Assembly: GCA_963762965.1 (NCBI GenBank)
Contig: CAVXME010000001.1
Coordinates: forward strand, 3,286,001 to 3,350,000
Direction of reading: 5' to 3'
Source: DATBAX01 sp963762965
GTDB taxonomy: Bacteria; Acidobacteriota; Terriglobia; Terriglobales; Acidobacteriaceae
DNA: 64,000 bases
Made by a program: the position numbers and the translations under genes. This document shows, one piece after another, positions 41,699-49,371 of the stretch (positions within the stretch are counted from its first letter, which is position 1; every line of letters starts with the position of its first letter). Below the pieces are notes generated by a model. The model had not been told where the DNA came from and did not search any database. It worked only from the letters and a program-made list of their open reading frames with translations.

Positions 41699-43268
41699 CC
41701 ACATTGCCCGACGCGATGAGCGGGCGGGGGCAGCTGCGCCTCCGTGGTCTGCGGCGTTGCGTTTGGTTTTTTTGATGATGATGCTCGCGTGTTTTGTCTC
41801 CTGCTCGGCCAAACCGGACCCCAATACCTTGGTGATGATCATCGAGAGCAGTCCGACGAATCTCGACCCCAGAGTCGGGATTGACGGACAATCGGAACGA
41901 ATCGATGAACTTCTGTTCGATGCACTTCTTACTCGTGACGAGCATTTCAATGTCCGGCCAGGCTTGGCGGACCGCTGGGAAATTCCTGACCCTTTGACGT
42001 ATGTTTTTCACTTGCATCCGAATGTGAAGTTTCACGACGGGAAAGCGCTGACCTCACGCGACGTGAAGTGGACGTTTGACTCCTTGCTCCAGGGCAAGGT
42101 TCGCAGCACCAAGTCGGCGACCTACCGGTTTGTCGATCACCTGGAAGCCCCGGATGACTCCACAGTCGTGTTTTACCTCAAGGAGCCGGACGCGCCGCTG
42201 TTGTGGAATCTTTCGGAGGGCGCAATCGGCATTGTCCCGTATGGCAGCGGCAATGAGCTCAGCGTCCGCCCGGTGGGGTCGGGTCCGTTTCGTTTCGTGA
42301 GCGCTCAGCAGGACAAGGAAGTGATTATCGAACGCAACGACGATTACTGGGGAGTGAAGCCGAATCTGCAACGGGTTCGTTTTATGGTGGTGCCGGACAC
42401 CACGACGCGGGCGCTGGAGCTGCGCAAGGGCAGCGCCGACATCGCAATCTCCGCCTTAACTTCCGACATGGTGCTGACGCTCGAGCGCGAATCTCATCTC
42501 CAGGTTTTGCGGGCTCCGGGCACGATCGTGGCCTATCTGGCGTTGAACATGCGCGATCCGATTCTTAAGGATGTCCGGGTGCGGCAGGCACTGGCGTACG
42601 CCATCGACCGCGCGCCGATGATTCACTACTTGTGGCGTGATTTCGCCCGGCCGGCCTACAGTCTTCTGCCACCCGGCAGTTGGGCCTACAACGGAGACGT
42701 GCCGCGCTACAGTTTCAATCCCGATCGTGCCCGGCAATTGCTCGATCAAGCGGGATATCCGGAGGTCAACGGCGTTCGCTTCCATCTCGCCATGAAGACT
42801 TCCACCGAGGAAAGCACGCGACTCATCGCCGCCGTTTTACAGCAGCAATTGCGGGATGTGGGGGTCGCTTTGGACATCCGGACTTTTGAATTCGCGACCT
42901 TTCTTTCCGATGTGACTCGCGGCGCCTATCAAGTTCATTCTTTGCGCTGGATCGGCGGCAATGAAGACCCTGACATCTTTGAGAATGTCTTCCACTCATC
43001 CCGTTTCACACCACGCGGGAGCAATCGTACTTTCTATAGCAACCCCCGGATCGACACCCTCATTGACCAAGCTCGACGGGAATCCGACCCCAACACCCGC
43101 AAGCAGATCTATGCCGAGATTCAGGCAATCCTTGCCGACGAGTTGCCCTACATCAATCTCTGGTACTTCGATAATGTACTGGTGCATTCCAAGCGGGTGC
43201 GAAACCTTACGTTAAATCCTTCCGGGAATTACGATTTCCTCAAAACCGCAATCTTGGATGATCGGTAG
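41691..43268 (+). CDS. Peptide-type ABC substrate-binding lipoprotein (SBP_bac_5)
   Basis: A 525-residue extracytoplasmic solute-binding protein. A signal peptide (about 20-43) ends in a lipobox-like 'FVSC', so it should be lipid-anchored. The fold signature appears in 'ESSPTNLDPRVGIDGQSERI', 'WTFDSLLQGKV', 'VGSGPFRFVS' and 'RQALAYAIDRAPMIHYLW'. Family members (OppA, DppA, MppA) bind peptides; overlap with anmK by 8 nt suggests muropeptides or murein tripeptide as ligand, which is an inference. No permease or ATPase genes follow, so these are encoded elsewhere. ATG 41691 is chosen because it opens the signal peptide; longer frames lie inside anmK. Confidence 0.88.
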   Translation: MSDHIARRDERAGAAAPPWSAALRLVFLMMMLACFVSCSAKPDPNTLVMIIESSPTNLDPRVGIDGQSERIDELLFDALLTRDEHFNVRPGLADRWEIPDPLTYVFHLHPNVKFHDGKALTSRDVKWTFDSLLQGKVRSTKSATYRFVDHLEAPDDSTVVFYLKEPDAPLLWNLSEGAIGIVPYGSGNELSVRPVGSGPFRFVSAQQDKEVIIERNDDYWGVKPNLQRVRFMVVPDTTTRALELRKGSADIAISALTSDMVLTLERESHLQVLRAPGTIVAYLALNMRDPILKDVRVRQALAYAIDRAPMIHYLWRDFARPAYSLLPPGSWAYNGDVPRYSFNPDRARQLLDQAGYPEVNGVRFHLAMKTSTEESTRLIAAVLQQQLRDVGVALDIRTFEFATFLSDVTRGAYQVHSLRWIGGNEDPDIFENVFHSSRFTPRGSNRTFYSNPRIDTLIDQARRESDPNTRKQIYAEIQAILADELPYINLWYFDNVLVHSKRVRNLTLNPSGNYDFLKTAILDDR

Positions 43269-43358
43269 TTTGTTTGCCATTAGTTGTGTGCGGTCCTGAG
43301 CCAACGACCAACGCCGCCCGACCAACGACGGATTTCTGCGTGTTACCATCGAAACCAG

Positions 43359-44150
43359 ATGCGAATTCTTTTCATCGGAGACATTTTCGGCAGGCCGGGG
43401 CGAACCATTGTCAAAGATCGCTTGCCCGGTCTGGTCAAAGACCACGCCATCGATTTGATCATCGCCAATGGCGAAAACGCCGCTGCCGGATTCGGCATTA
43501 CCCCGCAGCTCGCAGAAGAGTTATTCGACCTCGGCATCGATGTCATTACCACCGGCAACCATGTGTGGGACAAACGCGAAATCGTTGATTACTTTGAATC
43601 GGCTGACGGAAATCCTCACAGTCCGGCCAAACGCCTGCTGCGGCCTGCAAATTACGCCTCGGGGCTTCCCGGCTGGGGTGTCTATGAAGGCAAAAAGAAA
43701 GATGTCCCTTATGCCGTGATCAATCTTCAGGGACGCGTCTTCATGGCGGCGAATGATGATCCCTTTCGCGTGGTTGATGAGTTACTGAAAAACATCAAGG
43801 CCAAGATAGTTTTCGTGGATGTCCACGCCGAAGCGACTTCGGAGAAGATTTCTCTGGGCTGGTATCTCGATGGCCGCGTGACCGCCGTTGTCGGTACCCA
43901 CACTCACATTCCCACCGCCGACGAGCGTGTTCTTCCCGGCGGAACTGCGCACATCACAGACGTAGGCATGACCGGCCCCTATGACAGCGTGATTGGGGTG
44001 AAGAAGGAATTGGTCATTGCGAGGTTCTTGAACAATATGCCGGCCCGCTTTGAGGCTGCCAGTGGCGATGTCCGGCTGTGTGCCGTGGTGGTGGATTGTG
44101 ATGAAACCACAGGACACGCGCGCAGTATTGAACGCGTCATGCTCCGATAG
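43359..44150 (+). CDS. YmdB-like metallophosphoesterase
   Basis: A 263-residue cytoplasmic phosphoesterase. Metal ligands are visible in 'MRILFIGDIFGRPGR' (Asp8), 'LIIANGENAAAGFGI' (Asn-Gly-Glu-Asn), 'VITTGNHVWDKREI' (Asn, His) and 'DVHAEATSEK' / 'GTHTHIPTADERVLPGG' (His residues). This is the TIGR00282 family; the B. subtilis YmdB hydrolyses cyclic nucleotides and affects biofilm and sporulation. The role here is unknown. The start ATG 43359 is where the fold begins; upstream codons in the frame have no homology. Confidence 0.92.
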   Translation: MRILFIGDIFGRPGRTIVKDRLPGLVKDHAIDLIIANGENAAAGFGITPQLAEELFDLGIDVITTGNHVWDKREIVDYFESADGNPHSPAKRLLRPANYASGLPGWGVYEGKKKDVPYAVINLQGRVFMAANDDPFRVVDELLKNIKAKIVFVDVHAEATSEKISLGWYLDGRVTAVVGTHTHIPTADERVLPGGTAHITDVGMTGPYDSVIGVKKELVIARFLNNMPARFEAASGDVRLCAVVVDCDETTGHARSIERVMLR

Positions 44151-44184
44151 CGGTTCGGGGCGGGGCTTCACGTATATTATTTCC

Positions 44185-44772
44185 ATGCCCAAATCATCCT
44201 CCGGTAAACGAAAAATCAAATCCAAAGCGCGCCTGATCTCGTCCCGTGCGGTTTACCGTGGCCCGGCGTTCTGGGTCAGTAACGATGATGTTCTGGAGCC
44301 CACTGGCATCCGTGCCCGGCGTGACATCGTTCATCACAGCGGATCGATCGTGGTCCTGGCCATTGATGAAACGAAATCTGAGCCCAGCATTCTCTTTGAA
44401 CGCCAGTATCGCCATGCCGCCCAGCAATTCCTCTGGGAACTGCCCGCTGGCCGCATCGACAGGGGAGAAAACGAGCTGACTGCCGCAAAACGAGAATTGC
44501 TTGAGGAAACCGGCTACTCCGCTGCGAAGTGGAAGCGAATCCTCAAGTTCTATGCCAGCCCTGGTTTCGTGGCCGAGACCATGTCCATTTTCCTGGCACG
44601 TGGGCTGCGTGCAGGGACTGCCCAGCCGGAGGCGGATGAAGTCATTGCGGTTAGCTTCATTCCCTTGAAAAAGGCGGTACAGATGGTGCTGAATGGAAAA
44701 GTTCTGGATGCCAAGACCATCTCCGGGGTCCTCTGGCTGAGTCACCAGGGTAACCTCCGGAAGCCGCGCTGA
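44185..44772 (+). CDS. Nudix hydrolase, ADP-ribose pyrophosphatase type
   Basis: A 195-residue enzyme that cleaves nucleoside diphosphate derivatives such as ADP-ribose. The Nudix box is complete: G89, E95, R103-E104, E107-E108, G110 in 'GRIDRGENELTA' plus 'AKRELLEETGYS'. It is preceded by 'QYRHAAQQFLWELPAG', typical of ADP-ribose pyrophosphatases, and followed by 'FYASPGFVAETMSIFLA'. A basic leader (MPKSSSGKRKIKSKARL) opens it. It begins 34 nt after the YmdB-like gene. The substrate choice is by family resemblance. Confidence 0.9.
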   Translation: MPKSSSGKRKIKSKARLISSRAVYRGPAFWVSNDDVLEPTGIRARRDIVHHSGSIVVLAIDETKSEPSILFERQYRHAAQQFLWELPAGRIDRGENELTAAKRELLEETGYSAAKWKRILKFYASPGFVAETMSIFLARGLRAGTAQPEADEVIAVSFIPLKKAVQMVLNGKVLDAKTISGVLWLSHQGNLRKPR

Positions 44773-44801
44773 CCGTCACCTTGCCCTGGTCCTTGATTCC
44801 C

Positions 44802-44830
44802 TTGACAGCCATTTCACATAGACGCACAAT
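44802..44830 (+). promoter_or_regulatory. Promoter of the cold-shock gene
   Basis: Consensus TTGACA (44802-44807), 17-nt spacer, CACAAT (44825-44830). Transcription would start near 44837, leaving a leader of about 56 nt, short for a cold-sensing leader. Confidence 0.65.
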
Positions 44831-44892
44831 GTCGGAATTGGCAACTGCAAGGCACGACCTCGGAGCCAGAGAACGTGCCCCAGGGGGGTCAC

Positions 44893-45102
44893 GTGGATCG
44901 TTTGAAAGGTACGGTAAAGTGGTTTAACAACGCCAAGGGATACGGCTTCCTCGGCCGTGAAGATGGTCCCGATGTTTTTATCCACTACAGCGCCATCACC
45001 TCGGAAGGCTATAAGAGCCTGCAAGAAGGCGATGTGGTTGAATTCGAAATCGTGCAGGGCGCAAAAGGCCCGCAAGCCGCGAACGTTACCAAGGCTTCTT
45101 GA
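44893..45102 (+). CDS. Cold-shock domain protein
   Basis: A 69-residue single-stranded RNA/DNA-binding protein of the CspA family. It contains RNP1 'KGYGFLG' and RNP2 'VFIHYSAI', with 'KGTVKWFNNAKGYGF' at the front. I chose GTG 44893, preceded by a strong GGGGGG at 44883-44888, rather than an in-frame GTG at 44875 that would place the ribosome site inside the protein. It acts as an RNA chaperone; whether it is cold-induced cannot be told. Confidence 0.94.
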   Translation: MDRLKGTVKWFNNAKGYGFLGREDGPDVFIHYSAITSEGYKSLQEGDVVEFEIVQGAKGPQAANVTKAS

Positions 45103-45232
45103 AGTCTTGGCTGACTTCGGCAACATGCTGCAACTGTCTGATGCTGATCGGCTGTGAACTTTTTCCTGGCAGCCGGGAGCAAACCTCCCGCCACGACTTT
45201 CTCTTCCGGGGAATCTTGTTTAATCTCTAAGC

Positions 45233-46975
45233 GTGGACAATAAAGCCATCGCTGGCATCTTGTACGAAACTGCCGACCTGCTTGAAATCGACGGCGGCGA
45301 TTCCTTCCGCATTCGTTCCTACCGCAACGCCGCCGAAGCCATTGAAGCCCAGCATCAACAGATATCCGATTTGATCAGCGATCCTAAGCAAGTGCTTGCG
45401 ATCGCCGGTATTGGCAAAGGCATGCTAACCAACCTGCAAGAGATGTTTAAGTCCGGCCAACTCACACTTCATGCCGATCTCCTGAAGAAATATCGCCCAA
45501 CCATGCTCGACTTGCTCAAGATCCAAGGGCTTGGCCCCAAGACGATCGCCTTGATCTGGAGCGCCTACCAGGTCTCCGATCTCGAGGGAGTAGAAAAACT
45601 CGCGCGTGAAGGAAAAATCAGAGAGCTTCCCCGCATGGGAGAGAAGCAAGAACAGAAACTGCTCAAGGCGATCGAAGATTACCGGCGCATCGCCGGACGT
45701 TTCCTGCTCGATGCCGCCGAAATCCAGGCTAACAAAATCATCGAGCATCTAGCCGGATTCCCCGGCGTTGAAAAAGTCACGCCAGCCGGTTCCCTGCGCA
45801 GGGGCCGCGAAACCGTGGGCGATCTCGACATTCTCGTTACCGGAAAAGCCTGCGTAATAGAAGAGCAGCGCGAGAAGTTGATTGATCACATCATCCTGCT
45901 CCCCGGTTTAATGGACGTCATCGCGCGTGGCGAAAATAAGGTCAGCTTCCGCATGCGGGGCGGGATGCAGGTCGATGTGCGGCTGCTCTCTCCGGATTCC
46001 TATGGTGCGGCGATGCAGTACTTTACTGGCTCCAAGGCCCACAACGTGACCTTGCGTCAGCGAGCCCTGAAGATGGGCTACACCCTCAACGAATACAGCC
46101 TCTCGCGTCTCGACGACGAAAAGGCAGTTGCCGCCAAAACCGAAGAAGAAATCTACGCCAAACTCAAGCTCGACTACATTCCTCCTGAGTTACGCGAGAA
46201 CCTGGGCGAGATCGACGCTGCTGAACACCACACTCTGCCTGACTTAATCACGCAAGCCGACTTGCAGGGCGACGTTCACATGCACACGGTTGAGACCGAC
46301 GGCCGCAACACCATTGAAGAAATGGCCGAGGCCGCCCGCGCTCATGGCTATAAATACATGGCCATCACCGACCATTCCAAGAATCTGGCTTTCGCCAATG
46401 GGTTGGACGACAAGCGTGCGGTCGAGCACATCAAGCGGATCCGCGCCGTTGCCGCACAAACTCCCAACGTCAAGATTTTCGCTGGCATTGAAGTGGACAT
46501 CCTTGGCGACGGTTCCCTCGATCTTTCCGACTCCGTGCTCGAGCAAATGGACATCGTGATCGCGAGCGTCCATTCACATTTCAATCAGAGTCCCGCTGAA
46601 ATGACAGACCGACTGCTCAAAGCCGTGGAGAACCCAAACACTTCGCTGATCGGTCATCCCACCGGGCGACTGCTATTGCGGCGCGAAGCCTATCAATTCG
46701 ACGTGGATGCTGTCATCAAAGCCGCGGCCAAACACAAAGTGGCTATGGAACTGAATTCCTATCCCGACCGCCTGGATTTATGCGACCGCCATCTGCGCCT
46801 GGCCAAGCAGCATGGCGTGAAGATTGTCATCAACACCGACTCTCACCATACTTCGCATCTGGACAAGATTCGCTATGGCATCCTCCAGGCCCGCCGGGCC
46901 TGGCTAACTAAGGATGATGTGCTGAATACGTTGCCCGTCCAGAAATTTGCCCAGGCAATGAAGCATGGTTGGTAA
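45233..46975 (+). CDS. polX: Family X DNA polymerase with PHP domain
   Basis: A 580-residue gap-filling polymerase with 3'-5' exonuclease/AP-endonuclease-like PHP domain, for base excision repair. The N-terminal helix-hairpin-helix region is about 1-150 ('ALAIAGIGKG'-like and 'LLKIQGLGPKTI'). The palm is marked by 'GSLRRGRETVGDLDILVT' (186-203) with metal ligands D197 and D199. The PHP domain from about 345 shows 'GDVHMHTVETDGRN', 'MAITDHSKNLAFANGLD', 'GIEVDILGDGSLD' and 'VINTDSHHTSHLD', with the usual His/Asp/Glu ligands. The start is GTG at 45233. A small hairpin (CGGGAG/CTCCCG near 45175) lies in front. Confidence 0.95.
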   Translation: MDNKAIAGILYETADLLEIDGGDSFRIRSYRNAAEAIEAQHQQISDLISDPKQVLAIAGIGKGMLTNLQEMFKSGQLTLHADLLKKYRPTMLDLLKIQGLGPKTIALIWSAYQVSDLEGVEKLAREGKIRELPRMGEKQEQKLLKAIEDYRRIAGRFLLDAAEIQANKIIEHLAGFPGVEKVTPAGSLRRGRETVGDLDILVTGKACVIEEQREKLIDHIILLPGLMDVIARGENKVSFRMRGGMQVDVRLLSPDSYGAAMQYFTGSKAHNVTLRQRALKMGYTLNEYSLSRLDDEKAVAAKTEEEIYAKLKLDYIPPELRENLGEIDAAEHHTLPDLITQADLQGDVHMHTVETDGRNTIEEMAEAARAHGYKYMAITDHSKNLAFANGLDDKRAVEHIKRIRAVAAQTPNVKIFAGIEVDILGDGSLDLSDSVLEQMDIVIASVHSHFNQSPAEMTDRLLKAVENPNTSLIGHPTGRLLLRREAYQFDVDAVIKAAAKHKVAMELNSYPDRLDLCDRHLRLAKQHGVKIVINTDSHHTSHLDKIRYGILQARRAWLTKDDVLNTLPVQKFAQAMKHGW

Positions 46976-47011
46976 AGTAATCGGACCGTTGGAGCTTGCG
47001 ACCTGAGACCC

Positions 47012-47041
47012 GACACCTGACACCTGACACCTGACACCTGA
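47012..47041. repeat. Short 7-nt tandem repeat
   Basis: Four full copies of GACACCT and a partial fifth, just after polX. A possible slippage site; no gene crosses it. Confidence 0.85.
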
Positions 47042-47082
47042 AACGCGCGTCCTGTTAGAATCTGCCCTGCGCGAGGTGTCCT

Positions 47083-47664
47083 ATGTCTGAGGAAACTCCG
47101 TCCACACCTTCTTCTCCTTCTTCCACGCCGCCACAAACTCCGCTTTCTTTCAACATCGGTGAAGAATACGGCACCGCGGCCAAGAACCTGCCACCGGTAA
47201 AGATCGTACTTATCGCCATTGGCCTGGTTGCGGTGATTGCGGGAGTTCTCATCGCTTTCCAGGAAAAGACCCTGGCCACGGGCACAATCACAAATGTGGA
47301 ATCAGCCGACGTGCCGGGCCAGAACATGGTCATGGTGGCCATCAATGTTTCCTTGCACAACCGCAGCGGCAAACCTTTCCGGATTCTCAGCATCCAGGCG
47401 CAGATCGATGCCGGCGGCAATCTTCTGCAAGATGACGCAGCCTCAGCGTCTGATGTGGACCGCTATTTGCAGGGCTTCCCCTCATTGCAGCAGCATGCTC
47501 TCGCGCCATTAGCCCGTGAAAACACCATCGCCCCAAACGGCGATGCGCAAGGCACTTTTGTGGTGACGTTCCCCGTGACTCCGGAAGTCTTTGCGGCCCG
47601 CAAATCGTTGAAGGTCACGATCCAGTCCTATGACCGCGGCGTGCCCGTGGTGTTGACCAAGTAA
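47083..47664 (+). CDS. Single-pass membrane protein with periplasmic beta domain
   Basis: A 193-residue protein. Residues 1-38 are Ser/Thr/Pro-rich and cytoplasmic, 40-59 is one membrane helix ('VKIVLIAIGLVAVIAGVLIA') and the rest is extracytoplasmic. The domain 'MVMVAINVSLHNRSGKPFRI' and 'KSLKVTIQSYDRGVPVVL' has the layout of FxLYD/DUF-type immunoglobulin-like folds. The function is unknown. It lies 107 nt after polX and is followed by a repeat. Confidence 0.75.
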   Translation: MSEETPSTPSSPSSTPPQTPLSFNIGEEYGTAAKNLPPVKIVLIAIGLVAVIAGVLIAFQEKTLATGTITNVESADVPGQNMVMVAINVSLHNRSGKPFRILSIQAQIDAGGNLLQDDAASASDVDRYLQGFPSLQQHALAPLARENTIAPNGDAQGTFVVTFPVTPEVFAARKSLKVTIQSYDRGVPVVLTK

Positions 47665-47676
47665 CAGCATTTCGCT

Positions 47677-47754
47677 GTAGAGACGCAGCTTGCTGCGTCT
47701 TCTACCACGGAAGCAATAACGATGCCGGCAAGACGTAGCAAGCTACGTCTCTAC
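47677..47754. repeat. Nested-palindrome intergenic element
   Basis: Two arms (47677-47700 and 47731-47754) are inverse at 22 of 24 positions. Each arm also contains its own palindrome (AGACGCAGC / GCTGCGTCT and AGACGTAGC / GCTACGTCT). The same construction occurs at 63113-63185 with different bases. Confidence 0.8.
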
Positions 47755-47767
47755 GGGAAAATGGGAC

Positions 47768-48298
47768 TTACTGATGTTTTTGCAGGATTTTCCGGCGTTG
47801 GGCGAGATGATTATTGGCCTTGGGACTGAGGTCGTCATACTTCAGACAACTGATGGATCCGTCCACTTCCAGCACCGCCAGCGCCACATCGTTACAACTG
47901 TTGATGCCATGCTCGCGCAGTGCGCGGTCCAGTTCATCCATGCTGACGTGTTCCCTGGCCATGTGAGCTGTAATGACCTCGCCATCGTGGACCAGCAATG
48001 ACGGCTGTCCTTCGACCAACTTGCGGAAGCGGCGATTGCCACCAGAAACCTCAGCGATCAAATAATTCAGCACCAGCAAGGTAATGGCCGCTGCCACCCC
48101 GCCCAGGAGCGAGGTGTCGGGGCCAGTCATGGCATTCTGGACTGAGTTACTGATGAGTAGCAGAAGGGTGAGATCGAAGGGCGTCATCTGCCCGACTTCC
48201 CGTTTTCCACTCAAGCGAACGCCAAGCAGCACGACGATGTAAATCACCGCCGTGCGCAGGACAATTTCAAGAAGAACGTGGACGCCGGGAAACATCAT
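47768..48298 (-). CDS. DUF421 (YetF-like) membrane protein
   Basis: A 176-residue protein with three N-terminal helices (about 5-80) and a small cytoplasmic domain. 'VLLGVRLSGKREVGQMTPFD' and 'LLISNSVQNAMTGPD' are DUF421 hallmarks. The C-terminal domain has 'VHDGEVITAHMAREHVSMDE' and 'DVALAVLEVDGSISCLKY', also family features. The function is unknown; relatives occur in spore and stress settings. It starts 7 nt from the end of the following gene on the same strand, so the two may be cotranscribed. Confidence 0.85.
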   Translation of the reverse strand: MMFPGVHVLLEIVLRTAVIYIVVLLGVRLSGKREVGQMTPFDLTLLLLISNSVQNAMTGPDTSLLGGVAAAITLLVLNYLIAEVSGGNRRFRKLVEGQPSLLVHDGEVITAHMAREHVSMDELDRALREHGINSCNDVALAVLEVDGSISCLKYDDLSPKANNHLAQRRKILQKHQ

Positions 48299-48305
48299 GC
48301 CGCTA

Positions 48306-49109
48306 TTAGCTCGGGGTCACTGGCACGGGAGCCGCTTTCGGTGTGCTCAGATAGCCAGTGGCTTTCTTCTTGTCCACGGTCCACACCACCAGCTCAAAGA
48401 GCAGGTGATCGCGACCGGAATAGAACTGGATGGGCTCGCTGATGTTGCGATCTTTCTTGTCGACAGTTCTGTCGTCAGAAGTTACCGCCAAGGTGAACTT
48501 TCCATGCTTGTCGTCGGTCTTCTTCAGTTGCAGGCTGATCGTGCCCACGGGCTGGGGTTTGGCGCCTTTGATTAAAGTGAACTCGTAGTAGTTGCGATCG
48601 CCTTTGTGTTTGAGCGCTTCGAGGTCTCCCCGTGTGTTGGCAATCAGGCCACTCTGTATTCCCAAATCGCCGATCGTGCTTTGCAACTTCGCCTGGGTTG
48701 CCGCGAGGTCGCTCTTGGTCGAGGCGACGTCGCTCTTCACTCCGCCAACTTCCGTCTCCACGTTGCCAAGTTCTCCGGTGACCTGGCCGATCTGCTTCTT
48801 CTGTTCCTCGGCCAGCCGCTCTTCGGATGCCTTTTGTTCCCGCTGCAAATCGGCGGCGCGTTGGGCGAGGTCTTTCTTGGTAATCCCCAATTGGCGGGCC
48901 AGGGCCTCGTCCTCGGCTTCGGCGGACTGCACCTGCTTGGTCAGGTCGGCAATCTGCGCTTTGCTGTCGGTCTGTTCCTGACTCATGGAAGCGAGCCGGG
49001 TGTGAGCGTCATAGAATCCATAGCCCGATGCCGCAACAAAAAAGATCGCCAGCACGACTAGAACCCATTTTCCTGCATTGCTTCCCGACTCCATGCCCTC
49101 ATCCGACAT
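48306..49109 (-). CDS. Membrane-anchored coiled-coil protein
   Basis: A 267-residue protein. Residues 14-32 form the only membrane helix; 38-165 are a long coiled coil rich in Gln, Glu, Lys and Ala ('LAQRAADLQREQKASEERLA'); about 172-250 make a soluble beta domain ('YYEFTLIKGAKPQPVGTISL', 'FYSGRDHLLFELVVW'). The C-terminus is Pro/Ala-rich. This topology places the coiled coil outside the cytoplasm, likely as a spacer or oligomerisation stalk. No family recognised. Confidence 0.75.
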   Translation of the reverse strand: MSDEGMESGSNAGKWVLVVLAIFFVAASGYGFYDAHTRLASMSQEQTDSKAQIADLTKQVQSAEAEDEALARQLGITKKDLAQRAADLQREQKASEERLAEEQKKQIGQVTGELGNVETEVGGVKSDVASTKSDLAATQAKLQSTIGDLGIQSGLIANTRGDLEALKHKGDRNYYEFTLIKGAKPQPVGTISLQLKKTDDKHGKFTLAVTSDDRTVDKKDRNISEPIQFYSGRDHLLFELVVWTVDKKKATGYLSTPKAAPVPVTPS

Positions 49110-49231
49110 AAGGCTCCTCCGTTAATTTCGATGGTTAGAGCGTCCATTCTTCAATACCACAGCGAGAAGTGTCAATTGGTGGTGAGGGTACCCAAAGGGC
49201 AGTGCCTGACTGGACAGTGAAATCTACGAGG

Positions 49232-49359
49232 TGTCATCCTGAGGAAGTGGAATCCCTGGCGAAGCCCAGGGATTCCCGACGAAGGACCTGTGTATTTCCA
49301 CCAGTCTGCGCCAAATGCAGAGGTCCTTCGTTCGCCAAAAACGCTCTCTCAGGATGACA
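49232..49359. repeat. MITE-like element of nested palindromes
   Basis: The outer ends TGTCATCCTGAG (49232-49243) and CTCAGGATGACA (49348-49359) are exact inverses. Inner pairs are CGAAGGACCT (49279) with AGGTCCTTCG (49321), and AATCCCTGG with CCAGGGATT (about 49250-49275). The whole could fold as a cruciform or RNA hairpin. It fills most of the 262-nt gap; no transposase is encoded. Confidence 0.75.
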
Positions 49360-49371
49360 ATGCTTGAGAAG

